Assembly: GCA_025345505.1 (NCBI GenBank)
Contig: JANVCC010000077.1
Span: 6,075,545-6,139,544 of the forward strand
Direction of reading: 5' to 3'
Source: Todiramphus chloris collaris
Taxonomy: Eukaryota; Chordata; Aves; Coraciiformes; Alcedinidae
Length of the DNA: 64,000 nt
Each line of letters begins with the position of its first letter. Position 1 is the stretch's first letter. The position numbers and the translations under genes are program-made. The notes below the pieces were generated by a model. The model searched no databases. It was not told where the DNA came from and worked only from the letters and a program-made list of their open reading frames with translations. Shown in pieces: positions 46,927 through 59,592 of this stretch.

Positions 46927-48599
46927 TTTTGCTTTGGAGGTAACATCAAAAGAATGGCTGAGAAAGACAGCCAGCGCTGTGAAGTTCAACGTTCAAGTTA
47001 ATAGCTTGACTGAAGGTTGTGCTGCATTGCTGGAGTGGGAGTAAACAGAGGCGAGTGCACGCATTTCCCTGGAAATGGACCCTACTGCTGCAGTAGGGCT
47101 TCATTTGCATTCACAATTAATCTAGGCCCTACCAAAGGGCAGGCTTGGAGTTTTATTTTGTTCCTCTTTTTTTTTTTTTTTTTTTCTCTCTTTTGTTTGT
47201 TTTTAATTTCTCCTGCCCAGAAGAAAGAAGCAGGACATCTGGTGCAGGGAGTTGCGTTACTCTGTGGTCCCAATGGCTGGTGGTGGCCATGTATGCAGCC
47301 TTGCAGCCCTGTCCCACAGCTTGCCTGCACTTGGTCATTTCTGACTTTTACCCCTTTTCAAAATAATAAAGTTATTCTTCTGGCAAATAATTACCTTCCC
47401 ACTTCTTTTAACAATGATAATATTAATGTTGTTAATAATATCTCTAACCACTCCCTGCCCAAGCGTACAGTGGATGGTGTGGACTTCCTCCTGACAGATT
47501 CTTAATCCCCTTCCCACTTCTGTGTGAAATGCTCCTGATGTGTGTGGGCAAATGGCTGCTCCATCCATCTTTCCATTACCATCTAATGCTATTTTGGTGG
47601 CTTTGTTCTGCGTGTGTAGTTTGCTTGTTGGTTGGTGTTTTTTTCATTTGTTTGGTTTTTTTAATATGTGGGGTTTTTTGTGTGGGTTTTTTTTTTTCCT
47701 TTCTTGGTTTTTTTTTTTTTTTCTTTTTTTTTTTTGTTTTTTTTTCTTTTCTTTCTTTTTGTGTGGAATTTTGTGTGATGGTCCATAACCTGACGCTTTT
47801 CAGCATGGCTTGGGGTGTGAGGTGGTAGCAACCTGTCAGCACAGGATAGTCACAAATAGTTAATAATTCGACATTGGTGGTAATGATGTTGGAATCAGAG
47901 TTTCTGAGGGCAAAACACTAAGGACTCCAGCAGCTTCACTGAGGTACTTGACACTTGTTGAAGAATTAGCCTGATATATACTCTATATAAAATTTTAAAA
48001 CATTGGGTTTGTCTGCCATGTGTTTTGGTGTGTCCGTATGTGGAATGATTGATATGCATATTAAACTGCACTAAAGTAAAACCGAAGGGCTCCTTTTTTT
48101 TTTTTTTTCAGGCACACTGTATGAGAGGTGCACCAAGGACACTGTTAGTCACCAGACAGATGCACAGTCTTCTTCATCCTGAAACAGGAGACTCGGATGA
48201 GGAGAAAAGTTAATGGCCTTCATAAACTCAGAGAGGAGGTTTAAAATTACTTTGAGAGTGAACACACTTTGCCTATTACAACTCTGACTTCTGTAAACTT
48301 ATAAAATTAAAAAACATTAGTCAATATATTTTTGCAAGTTTTTGACCTTTTGAGCAGAGCTTTGGTGTGGGTCTTAAATCACTCAGCAGTGCAAGGGATA
48401 GGATTCACAAAGGAGCAAAGCCAATCAGGCACCCAAGTCCTTACGGCTTCTTGGAAAAATCCTGACCTGAATACTTTGCCCTGTTGAGTGAATTAACTGC
48501 TCTGAAGTGTGTGGGAGTTCAGGACATTTGTGCCCTCTCGAGGAAACGTGGAATGCTCCGGCGGGTAATGACCCCACTGGATGAGACCACAGGGCTCTT
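46927..48599. other. Intronic sequence with T/G chains
   Basis: T tracts lie at about 47167-47187 and 48093-48109. A long T/G/C chain at about 47631-47760 resembles that at 41058. The rest is AT-rich unique sequence. No exons are recognised. Confidence 0.5.
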
Positions 48600-48870
48600 T
48601 CTACAGGGACAGTGAGGCGTGTTAATTTTTGAGCCAATTATCATTCAGAAGCGATGGCAAAGCATCCAGCTCCACAGAATGACAGCCTGAAGCAGGTCTT
48701 GCTGGAGCTGCCAGTCTTTTCCTGAACTGATGGAAGGAGGTGGTGGACGATGGCATTGAGGTTCCGCATTTTTCCTTTTCTGTTCTCCTGCTCGCCGGAT
48801 AAATAATTATTTCTCCTCTTTTTTTTTTCCTTAACAGACTGCAACTAATTACTCTCATTAAACCCATACA
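48600..48870. promoter_or_regulatory. Possible conserved non-coding element
   Basis: Complex block with GTTAATTTTTGAGCCAATTATC, later GGATAAATAATTATTTCTCC and GCAACTAATTACTCTCATTAA. A pyrimidine tract ending in TTAACAG at about 48837 looks like an acceptor but has no convincing exon after it. Regulatory function is inferred from appearance only. Confidence 0.3.
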
Positions 48871-51800
48871 CAGAGGAATTTTTCTGCAATACTTGGGCTA
48901 CCCCTGAGAGCTGTCACTGGAAATCTTCCTTGGGAGGGTTCACCTGGGGAGCGGGGAGAGCAGGGTGGTTTGAATTCCCTCTGCCCTTTGGGTAGCATCC
49001 TACAAACAATATGTTGCAAATCCTGCTGTTGCTTATGGGGAGGGCAGGAGGAAAAGAGTAATAATTTTCAGTGGATTAGCAGCTGTTGTATCATCACATG
49101 TTGCTTAATAAGCCTGATGTTACATGTGAGAGGTAAGCTCCTTAGTGGGAGCAGGGTGCACTCTAATGACCTTTTGTGTGCAGGTCTGTTGAGATGAAAG
49201 GTCCTTCCCGAGGTTATCGGGTTAGCTGTGCAGCACGCAGAAGCACTGACCTCAACTTACTGTCCTGCACAGATGCTCTTCAGTCTGTAAACGCTCTGAA
49301 AAAATCTTATTTAGGAACCTGTTTTTTCTTTCTCTGATTCTGCCTAGGACAAAATAGAACAGAAATGCTGTGTCATGATTTTTAAAATAAATAAGCTATT
49401 GCTATGAAAGGGAGCTCATTGATCCTTACTTGCTTTATTTATAATTACCCTGGTATGCAGACATCCTACCTCATCTTTATAAAACAAAAATGTCTCTCAG
49501 AGCCCCAGCAGGCAGCTAGCGTGGCTTTGTGTCCTTCCCCACCCCAGGCTCTTCAACCACAAGAACTTATAAAATATAAGTGTCCACAATAAGGTTATAA
49601 ACCGTTGTAAGATCGGAGCCTTTGCTTTCCTGGCCGTTCGGTAAATACTGCGGGTGTCTCTTGGATGTGCCCTGAGGCTCTGAAACCTGAGGCCTGCCCA
49701 CATCTTGAGTTCTACTTTTCTCCTTGCAAAGTGCCTCTGGCTAGTGGAGCTGTCGATTCAGTCCCTTCCACCCCTCCCCAGCCCTGCTAAGGAAAAACCT
49801 TCCCCCCTCTTTTTTGCTTTTCTAAGACAGCTGTAACAAACCTCAAATAGCTACTGTATCTTTATTTATTTATTTATTCAAATCAGTTGCAGGTAAGGCT
49901 AAAACCTAAAATAGTCATTTGACACTTGCAGGTCCAGAGCACTTAGTGCAGGTGTGTGAAAGCTCTGGTGCTGCTGGTTTGTCCGTGGCTCTCCCAGCAG
50001 GTCTGGGATTTGCCCAGCGTGTGCTCTTGTCCTCAGCCGCTGCGGGGACCACCCTGTCCCCTCGGGGTCCCAGTGCCTGGGTTGGCCCCATGGCTTTCAG
50101 AGAGCATCCCGTAGGTGAGTGCTCTTTTGTAGGCTGGCGCCTGGGTGGTCCAGGGCTGAGCTGTCATCTCCCAGAGCCTTTTCCTGGGGATTCCTGGCCT
50201 CTTTTCCTGCATGGGCTTGTTGCACCCCCAGGTCTCACCCTCCTGCAAAGGTAAAGTGCAAGCTGGTGCCTAACCACCAGGATTTAGTAAAAAAAAAAAT
50301 AGTCTGGTCTGTGCTGGCTTCAGGAGGATGCACTGCTGCACATCCCCATCTTGTGCTTTCCTGGAGTGCAGAGTTTTGCAGGTATTTGAGGTGAAGGGGC
50401 TGCTGGCAGCCCCCTCTCCTCCAGCCGCTGCATCCATCCCTTCCGATGGCTTAGGAAGGATGTACCCGATCCTGGGGAGAACTCCCATCAAGAGGAAGGC
50501 ATTTGCTAGTTCTGCCAGAGTGGTGGGCTTGAAGCTATTTTGTCTTTAACTCTGTATGAACCTGATTTACTATCCTCGGAGGAAATTTCACTCCCATTAC
50601 AAAGCCAAATACATCTTTCTGTTCTGCTTTCTGGCTCTTTAAGTGGAAGTTGTTTTTCTAGTATCTTCTAAGTTCTTTTAATTTTTTTTTTTTTGAATAT
50701 TCATATTGAGAGAGGGAACATAATATACATGAGCAAGCTCAAAAAACATTCCATGTTCCCAAACCACGGTCCTTTAAGTAAATAAATATAAAAGTTGCCT
50801 TGCGGGCCAGCCAGTTCAAAATGCCTGCACTATACTTAGCAACAAGAGCAACATTTTTGGCTATTTACAGATTTATATACTCGGTGCTGCTCTGATGACT
50901 CCTTTATTTTAACTTCGGGGCTGTGGCATGAAAGTGTGACAAGGGCAGACCTGGGGAGCGCAGTGTGTTGTGTCTGCGGGAGCGTGGGCTCTGCTCCCCG
51001 GGGCCACGAGTTAGGTGTTCGCTGCAGGAAAGCAGCCCTCACCTCTCCAAAACAAACCTCTTCCCCAACCACAAGAATTTGGTGCATGGGGCAGAGTCCC
51101 TCCAGGACATGAGCTGTTGCAGAGCTGCTGCTGCTACCTTTCTTCCTGGGACCCAGGCTCCCTCCCAGCCAGCATTTCTACTTGGATTAAAAAAAAAAAA
51201 AATCAATTTTTTGTCTCCTGCCTCTCCCCACTGCTCCCTCCTTTGAGAGCAAAAAATGCAGGCTCATGCATGTTGGGCTTTTTTCCTATGCAGAAGAAAA
51301 TCCAGGTTTTCATTTTCTTTATAGATGCATTCTGATTTGCTGTTTAAGAAGTGGGGTTTTTTTTCCTTTTCTTTTTTTTTTTCTTTCTTGTTTTCAATTC
51401 ATTAATTCTGAAAGGATTATTCTGTATTAGTGCGCTGTGCTGTTTGACTTTTGTTTCTAGTCGCTTTAGCTCAGTGAGTGGAAATGCCAGTGTAAGTTGT
51501 TTTGACTAAGGAAAATTTAGCTCTCTGAATAAACAGAAAGAACATTTATCCAAAACTTCTACTAGTATATTTTGTATGTCTTTGTCCCTAAAATATGCCA
51601 GCTCAACAAAAGTTGCTTAAATTTAATACATAACTACCATTATGTGAAAACCCAACATGCCTTTTTTGGAGGCATGCCACACCTTCATTTGGATTTTAAA
51701 AGTGGACTGAAGTTTCTTTGGGGTGCCTTTTAAATTAGGAAAAATAATTCATAGTGGTATCAGTTCTGTACCATATTTGTTTTAACATCTTTTCTATCCG

Positions 51801-53465
51801 CATCGCCTTGAAGAAAAAACAGTATTTTATTTGTTCTTGAGGAAGAGTTTGTGTGGCTGATGATTCAACTAAGCATATTTTTAAAATACTTCATTTAAAT
51901 ACCATAAATGCATATGGCATTGTTTTGGTGGTGGTGGAGGAAACCAGAAAATAAATATATGGGGTGGCTGCCCAGGAACAAGAGGTGACAGCACAGATTT
52001 AGTGAATGCTTCATTTGTTTGGCTTTGTTTTCAACCCCAATGATTCACATAGCCCTCTGCCTAAATATAATTCTTCCTGCTTAACCAGGAGACAGCTTTG
52101 CCTCTGGCTAGATGGAGTGTCTTTTCCGTGGGCATCTGAAGGCAAGCCTTCATCTTCTCCTCTTCTGATGGACAATTGAGACATCCAGCTAGCGTTTGGA
52201 AGGAAAATGGGTGCGAGTGGTCTTGCTGGCCCGATGAACTAATGCTGTCGGAGAAGCAAATAGGAGGATTATTGATAGGGGAAACAACTGGTGCCGAATC
52301 TTGGGAGGTAAAGTTTCTTTCCCGGCTCTCTAGGAGGGATTTGGAAAGAGACGTAATCCTGGGTTAGAAGTAATTTGTTACAGCAAGATGATACTTGAGT
52401 GACAGGAGGATTCTGGCGGAGGCAGCGAAAGGGTTTTGTTCAGAGGAGTAGCTGGTCTCACAGAAGGTCAGTCTGACACAAATCCTACCCCAGCCCACAA
52501 GTTTTGTTTCTCAGCCAGTGCAATTAGCTGAAGGGACTCTCGACCTCTTTTACATCTTTCAAAGACATCTCCACACATCTGAGTTAAAAGATTACGGTGA
52601 GGAATGTGGACCAGGATATGATGCAGTGGAAAGTTTTTTTTTTTCCAAAGCAATCTTTCTGAAAAACAACCTCAACATCAACCTTCCCAGCTTTTCCTAG
52701 GAGGTCAGAGTATTGCTGGTTTTGGTGTTATCTCTGGGACTTTTTCACAAGGTTGTCTTTAGGTTAAATATTTGAGTTAAGTTTTCTGTGTTTGGCGGGT
52801 TTTTTTTATGAAAAGAACAAAACAAACCCAGAAATATAGACAAAAGTTATGAACCCTGGGGAGAATTTTGCAAGTTCTTGGTTTTCATGAGGGCCCGAAA
52901 CCTTTGGAGCCATCTATTCTGCAGTAACCCCTTTGAAGACCCAATCGCACATGGAAACCACAAAGGAGGCGACAGGAAATTCAGTATGAAATTTGCTGGG
53001 TTTACTAGAGAGTGGCTCCCAGCAGTTCACCCAGAATTGCTACATCGCCAGGAATTTTTGTGGTAGTGATTCGAGTCATGAGTTTCACTTACCCAACTGC
53101 GGGAGAAAATATGACTTTTTCTGTAAAACCCCATTAAGCGATGTTACAAGAACAAGGAAACGGCTTAATTCTCTGTAGCACCTTTACACTGGGTTCCCAC
53201 CCACCTGTGCCACTTGATGGCAGGTACTTCACAGAACCTGAAATGAGCATTTGGATCAAAAGGTGCAAAAAAGGTCCATTCTACCCCTGAGAGGCTCTGA
53301 GGTGGGAAATGCGTGGCTTGCGGGGTGTCCTTCTCCCATCTTGCCCTTGTCATGTGCCTGCTGGCTTCAAAGAGCTGGAGGTGCCTAGTGCTCTATCAGT
53401 CAGCCCCTTTTTGTCTCAGATTTTGTGAACGTAAGTTTCTGAAGCCACGCAGCTTCTCACGGAAG
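48871..53465. other. Intronic sequence, nothing firm
   Basis: Mixed composition with TTTA units at about 49859-49878, T13 near 50681, A13 near 51189 and T-rich patches near 51358-51385. The segment 51400-52080 is AT-rich, repeat-free and may include conserved sequence. No exons are recognised; a GC-richer segment at 49970-50240 gives open frames without a known product. Confidence 0.5.
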
Positions 53466-53877
53466 GTCACAGAATCGCACGGGTTGGAAATGACCCTTGG
53501 GATCATCGTGTCCAACCATTATCCCTACTCTACAAGCTCACCCCTAGATTACATCCCCCAACACCACATCCAAGCGATGTTTAAACACATCCAGGGGACT
53601 CAACCCCCTCCCTGGGCAGCCCGTTCCAATATCTCACTACCTTTTCTGTGAATAATTTTTTCCTAGTGTCCAGTCTAAACCTGCCTTGTTTCAGCTTGAG
53701 GACGTTCCCTCTGGTTCTGTCACTAATTACCTGAGAGAAGAGACCAGCACCAGCCTCTCTACAATGTCCTTTCAGGGAGTTGTAGAGAGTGATGAGGTCT
53801 CCCCTAAGCCTCCTCTTCCTCAAACTAAACAGGCCCAGCTCCTTCAAACGTTCCTCATATGATCTATTCTCCAAAAT
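53466..53877 (-). mobile_element. CR1 LINE 3' fragment (5'-truncated, minus strand)
   Basis: Read on the minus strand, the piece encodes the C-terminal end of CR1 ORF2 ([69 protein letters not shown]). The usual CR1 3' UTR follows, ending near GATTCTGTGACC. The element is inserted with its 3' end toward lower coordinates and is truncated at its 5' end near 53877, as most CR1 copies are. The frame is open for 97 codons. It then appears to lose about five bases relative to the usual 'gagtcaccatccctgga', shifts, and stops at GCV (near 53581). The element cannot move on its own. CR1 is the dominant LINE of birds and also occurs in reptiles. Confidence 0.93.
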
Positions 53878-56800
53878 TTAAATCCTTAGATGTGTGACAA
53901 GCAACTTGCTTGTATTCAGTCTTGTGGAAGAGGAGCAGAGTGCTGCCTTGCCGAGGGCCATTGCCGTGCTACCCTGCTCTGCTGCCCCAGCCAGCCCTGG
54001 CCCTTTTTCTCCTCCTTCATCCCTTCATGCCATAAAAATCCAAATCAGACATTCCCCCTCACCCCCCCCAATAGGAAAGAGTTAGGAGAACAGATTGGGC
54101 AATTTATCAGTCTCTGATGACAGTAATAAATGACAAAGTAGCACTGATCAGGACAGAGATGCACAAAGGTAGGTCTCCCCCTTCTTTTTTGTTTTCTTCA
54201 CACACATACACATGGTGGAAGATGGTACCAGTTCAGCCATTTTGCAGCCTGGTCATGTAGAGGTGGGGACTTTCCTGATGGGCATTACTACCAGGTTACT
54301 GAAGAACTCTGGTTAATGCTTCCCATGATTAGGAAACGTAGCTCTCTACTCCAGGCTCCTAGTGATGGTAGCAAGGGGAAGGTGGTGGTGAGTTTTGGAG
54401 AGCTCTTTTTACTCCTTATGCCACTTCACTGTCCTGTGCCACAAATCCATGTAATGGGGTGAAGCAGATGTGTTCTGCAATATTAAAGCAGAACCAGACT
54501 GGTTGACCACTGAAATCTGTTGGTTTGGTTTCTATTTTTCCTTTAAAAAAAAAAAAAAGAAGAGAGAGAAGGGGAAAAAAAAAAGGAGGGAGGAAAAAGG
54601 TAGTTGCAAACCTTAAAGCTGTAGTACCTCCTTTACAAATGGAGTGATGCTTTTAACAGAGTTGGAGAGTTTTAAAGGAGGCAAGGTTCCCCTGGAGCAG
54701 CCCTTCTGTTACAGTGGAGGTAGTTCAGTGCCGTGGTCTCTGTCTCTAATGTACTGTCAGATATTTTTACTGTCTTTATTTAATAGGGAGGAAAGGAATT
54801 ATATTTTTATAGACCATAAAATGGATTCTTGGACTTCATGCAAACACTAGTTCCCAATTGTTCTCTCACTCTCTGGGAGATTGCCAGGAAGAGAAATTAA
54901 ATGTGGGTCTGTACATCAAATTGTTTGGTGAGTCTTGGAGGCTGGTTTAGCTTTGCTGAGTCTAAACAAGCCATATCTACAGAAAGACTTTGTTGAGATT
55001 TCATGACTGTCTCATTCTTTCTTTAATGGAAACTCCGCTTGAGTGGAAAAGAACAGGTTGCAGAGAAAAATCTGGGGAAAGTAGTTTGAAGATGAAGAAG
55101 TTGGGTTTTTTTCTTGGCGTAAGTAGATAAAAAGTTGTTCCTCGACTGAAATTATGCTTTTGTTTGTGCCTGTCTTTTGGAACAGTACTTTGTAGACATC
55201 CAAATAGGACTAAGCCAGCCTGCTGATTTGTGCAGTGAGGGCTGCGGAGGCTTTCAGATTAAGTGTGAGGAAAGTAATGGTGCTTTCCCAAGCTCCACCC
55301 AGGATCAAGAAACACTGCCTGCAGTTATTTTGCTGAGATACCATGTGAACTACAGAAAATAATGCTGTACTTCTGTGTCACATGAATACTCTTCCTCTTG
55401 TAAAAAAAAAAAAAAAACAAAACTTTTAAAAATTCTTGTAGTAACTGATTAGCCTCCACTTAGCTTCTTTATGCTCAGTATCAGTATCCCAGAACTGAAC
55501 TGTAGTCTACCAACCTTGTACTATAGTAAAACTGATGTCAAGAATGTCTATCATCCATGTCACAATGAGCAAATAATTATCTGAATTTACTTGAACTTTC
55601 ATAGGCAATGATTTTTAAGGAAGCTACTGAGCATTCTCTTTAGGGCTCTCTTGCAGCATCCTCCTCTGTGCCCTTGTCGCTGTGTATAGAAAATGGTGTA
55701 AGTAGGGGTGATGTGCAGCACTAGCAACGGGATGCAGCTGTTGTACCACATCTCCTTCGGGATGCGGGAGAAGAGCTGTGTGAGATGGGAGGGCATGGAG
55801 CTGGTGAGTAGGACAGGAGAAGGCAACTGATCTGGGCCTTGTGGGATGCTCCTCCGTCTCTACTCAGTCTGACTTCTCACCAAAGAGGGATCTAGAGCTG
55901 ATGAGGTGTCCATGGGGCTCAAACTATACCTTTGTGCCTTGTTCCCCCTCAAAATGGGCGTCCTCCTTGCCCATCACCTTAGATTGCTCTGTGGCTTTTG
56001 TGAGGCACTTCTAGGATTTCTGCTTTCAGGCATCCATCCTTTGAGATGATCTCAAACTGTGTAATCCCTAACACATTTCTGTAGCTTTCAGGCTGTGGAG
56101 GACTCTGCCTTCTCCTTTTTTATGCCATAGCAGCTCTTCAGTAATGTGAGAAAGGCACAAGCAAAATACTGAAATGGGGGCCTTGAGTTTCCCATTTTAG
56201 GGACTTTTGTGTATTACTGGATGAGAAAGGGATAAAGTCACTCAAGATCTCAATAGTAGGGGAATTCAAGGCACTAGAAGTGTCTGCTTCAGGAATATAC
56301 CTTAAGATGGTTTAGCTGATTTCAGTGCTGGTGAGGAAGTGGTATTTAAGTTAGGAGGAGGACTTACTTCCCTGTGTGCATGTGTCTGTGCAGGTATACA
56401 ACACTTAAACAGTTCCAGGTTTGTTTGGTTTTTGTGCCAGTTTTTCCTTACTTATGTATTTTATTTAATAATTTGCTTTTACAGTGTTGCAATAATTTAA
56501 AGGGTGATACTAGTCTCAAAAAAAAAAAAAAGTGGAAATACTTCTGTGTTTTACAATGTCATGCTTTCATTTCTTGAATGCAATGGGGAAATAAAGGATT
56601 GGTCTCATTGAAATGAGCTTTGTTGCTCTCATTTTGACCAGTTCCTCTGTGCCTTGTTGTGGTACATTACATACTCTGCAGAAGGGCTGAACATTGTGGG
56701 TGGTGTCTATTACTTCTCATACAAAAAAATTCCAGACATTGCAGATTTCCAAGAAATAGGAGGCCCTTTTAAAGTTCCTTTATCAATCTCCTTCAGCTAC

Positions 56801-57924
56801 TTGAAATAAATCCTTCAGATTTTGCTCTGATACTGCACACCTCTACAAACAAGGTGATAACTCAGGACCAAAAATAAGAGTTTGAGGTAATTAAGGGATA
56901 GAGCAGAAGCTGAGGGTCTACTTTTAAATCCTTAGAGGCTTTGCCTTCTGACTTAAGTGGGGATGCTAGTACCTTGCAGCCCTTTCTTTGTAGGTACCAA
57001 GATGAGTATCCTCTTGAACCGTTTTTCTTGTCCACAGAGTGCAATTACAGTCTCGTTAAGTTCCATCTTCACTCCTGTTGCTTTCCCCTCAGCAGTTACT
57101 ACTGGATTATCTCCGGTTAAAATTTGTGTAGATGTGCCCTCCCAGAAGAGCTGCTAACTAAATACTGCAGAATCTCCTGAGCTTCAGAGTTGATGCCCAG
57201 GTGATTCTGCAGTGCTGGCCAAGGGAGAGAATAACAGCAAAACTAGGATCAGGATTATTTCCACTTGCATGGTGTGTTGAGATCCAGGGAGAAAGTGCAG
57301 ATTCTGAAGGTGGAGATGTGGTCCCATGGTCAGGGGAGGTATTGGTATCAAGCTGACTCTAGGAGCCCTGCTCCTGCTTCTTCCAGTTCCTGGGAGCTAA
57401 TAAGCACCAGCTGCAGGAAACCTGAGCTGAAAGTGTTGTGCAGCTTTCCTTCCATTTAAAAATAGGGCTTTTTTTTTTTTTATTTTTTAATTTCATTTAA
57501 GTATTTATATGCTGTGGGATATCACTCATAGGCATTCCAACAGTGAAAACAATAGTGTGACAAGGGAGCTGCTCCAGGTTGGACAGCAGTGCAGGAAACA
57601 CCTGCAAGCTGTGTGCCATCCCTGCCACTGGGGCTGCACTGCTGTCAGCCCGGCCCCAGCCTGGGGCTGGCTGCTGCCTGGGAGGAAGAGTGTCCACCCA
57701 GCTCCTCTAGCTGCTTTTGAACATCTCTGCTCTGAAACCTTGGGAAGAATGTTTTGTTTTGTTTTCTGAAGGTGCCCAGGAAGGCAGATGATTTGGGGGG
57801 TATTGGAGGGGGTGGGTGTGCAAAGCTGCTCTCTCTGGGTCAGTGCTTTGCAGGACCTACTCGCTGTAGATGGGTGGTGAGGACATGATGCTGCCCATAG
57901 GACTGGAGGGTAAAGGTGCTGGTG
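53878..57924. other. Intronic sequence with A- and T-rich tracts
   Basis: A14 plus AG-rich tract at about 54546-54600, A15 near 55403, A13 near 56519 and T12 near 57470. No exons or transposons are recognised. Confidence 0.5.
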
Positions 57925-58054
57925 GGTGTGTGTTTTTGGGGTTTTTTTGGGGTGTGTGGGGTTTTTTTTTTGGTTTTTTTTTTAAATTTTGTTTCTTGGT
58001 GTTTGTTTTTTTTTTTTTTTCCTTTCTCCTCCCCTTCTAAAAAAAAAAAAAAAA
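57925..58054. repeat. T/G homopolymer chain followed by poly-A
   Basis: T runs separated by GG/GTG are followed by a T14 run, a short pyrimidine piece (CCTTTCTCCTCCCC), then A15 at about 58040-58054. The opposed T and A runs could pair as a loose hairpin. Confidence 0.75.
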
Positions 58055-58254
58055 TCTGGGCTGTTCAAATCATTTGCCTTTTCCCTTGTGCTGACAATTT
58101 AACAGCCTTTTTAAAAGCTTTGGTTTCTCTCAAGTAACGCTCTCTCCATACGTGTTTTAATTTTTGTGTGGAGGCCTGGAGCTTAACAATTATTTTGCTT
58201 AAGCTCTCTGAGACTTGCCATAAATTTTTTTTATTTTTTATTTTTTTAAAAACA

Positions 58255-58720
58255 CACACATGCTAATGATCCCCATCAGATCATATTGCTAAAGAGGGAA
58301 TAAAACAGTTACGCCAAGATGACATTATTTTAAAAAATGTTACAAGCAGGCCAGCAGAGCTCGTTTCAACAGTTTCGCTCCGAAATAATTTGAACAGATT
58401 TGTTAGAGTTAATTTGTTGAAAAGTTCAATGTTTGTACAGGCAAGTCCTAATTTCCACGCTGAGACACAGAAGCGGGAGAGGAGCGAGCATGTGTCCAGC
58501 GTTTGCAGGAGCGGGATGGTGGGAACTTCCCTCCCTCCTCCCCTTCCCCCCCGGTGCAGGAATGTAAGAGCAGTGTCAGAAGGCTGGGAAAGTCGGCTTC
58601 GGATTTTTGTGGACTCCTTGCAAATCAGAGGAACCGTCTGGCTCAAATCTGCATTTAGGGCTGAGAGAAGAGGATTTCCTGCTATTTAGTTGCTTGAGGA
58701 AGGAAAGGATTTACCTCTCT
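58255..58720. promoter_or_regulatory. TCF7L2: Candidate conserved non-coding element upstream of the TCF7L2 exon
   Basis: About 4 kb upstream of the coding exon. Repeat-free sequence with CATGCTAATGATCCCCATCAG (about 58259-58279), CCAAGATGACATTATTTTAA, CGAAATAATTTGAACAG and TTAGAGTTAATTTGTTG. It runs on toward the CpG-rich piece at 58800. The arrangement suggests an enhancer-promoter pair, but this is inference. Confidence 0.4.
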
Positions 58721-58799
58721 GCTGTAACAGGACTTAATTTTTCTCCGCTTTAATAAGAATATCACAGTGTAGAGCAGCAGTAGTAAACCTGCAAAAGCA

Positions 58800-59040
58800 A
58801 TCACGCTTCTCCCCCGGCTTCCTTCGCCCTCCCCGCGCCACGATGCGACTGCCCCCCTGCCCAGGCATCCTCCCATCCCAGCTCGGCCGATGGCTTGGCT
58901 TCTCCTGCGCCATGAAGGAGAGCTGCGGAGGGGGCGGCTGCTGCGGCGTTGCTCCCTGGGCCGGCCGCCTCTCTCGGCCCGCCATCTGGATCCAGTTAGC
59001 TCTCTCGGCAGTAGGGCTGAGTCTCATTTCCTCCAACCAG
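58800..59040. promoter_or_regulatory. TCF7L2: CpG-rich block, candidate internal TCF7L2 promoter
   Basis: By count 17 CpG sites lie in the 180 bases from 58801 to 58980. It sits 3.6 kb upstream of the exon at 62680, between two enhancer-like blocks. A + strand open frame (58843-59043) and a minus one (58734-59036) have no known product. A donor-like CAG followed by GTAGCC lies near 59148. Internal promoters that give N-terminally truncated, dominant-negative TCF7L2 have been described in mammals, and this block is the closest candidate to the exon. No initiator or TATA element decides the matter. Confidence 0.4.
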
Positions 59041-59430
59041 TAATGTTATATAGGCAGTGATCCTGTTCTGCCCTAACATAATTGAAAATTATGTGTATTG
59101 TAGACTCGCAGCGCTGAAATGTAGACTCGTAAAAATCTGTGGCTCAGGTAGCCTGTGGAGATTGAATTTGGCACACAATGAAGCTTTTATGTAAAGTAAG
59201 AATTATAAGCCACCACATCAATATTGTGTTACAGGCATGACAATTCTTGGATGGGGAGGCCTTGAGTCAAGCTCGTCACCTTAAACAATGCTAATATTTC
59301 ATACTTTATCAACGGGGCTGGCATGTTGAAGCCAGCAAATTGGACATTTTTTCCTTTGCAGACATCCCGCCGTTGAAGCCGTGGGTTCGTTAGCTTGACG
59401 CAGGCGTTGGCTGTGGGCTTTGGCCCTCTC
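59041..59430. promoter_or_regulatory. Candidate conserved non-coding element
   Basis: Repeat-free block with CATAATTGAAAATTATG (an AATTgAAAATT-type near-palindrome around 59078-59094), a repeated pair TGTAGACTCG (59098 and 59120), CTTAAACAATGCTAATATTTC and later GCCAGCAAATTGG. It lies next to the CpG block. Evidence is appearance only. Confidence 0.4.
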
Positions 59431-59560
59431 TGTTTATCTGTCAGACAGAACATCTCGCCCTTGGCAGGGCCAGGATGCTGCTCTGGATCCTGGCCACTTG
59501 ATAGAGCTCGTTGAAGTCGCTTTGTTGACCCTTGCGCGTTACTGCTTTCTGTGGGGACAG

Positions 59561-59592
59561 TTTATTTTATTTTATTTTATTTTATTTTATTT
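59561..59592. repeat. (TTTTA)n microsatellite
   Basis: About six TTTTA units. Confidence 0.9.

Noticed and set aside
48800..48842. Acceptor-like pyrimidine tract ending TTAACAG
   Set aside because: No open, recognisable exon with a donor follows it.
58843..59043. Small Cys/Gly-rich open frame in the CpG block
   Set aside because: It is unlike TCF7L2 isoform starts that I know, and there is no donor at its end. It remains possible as a 5' UTR only.
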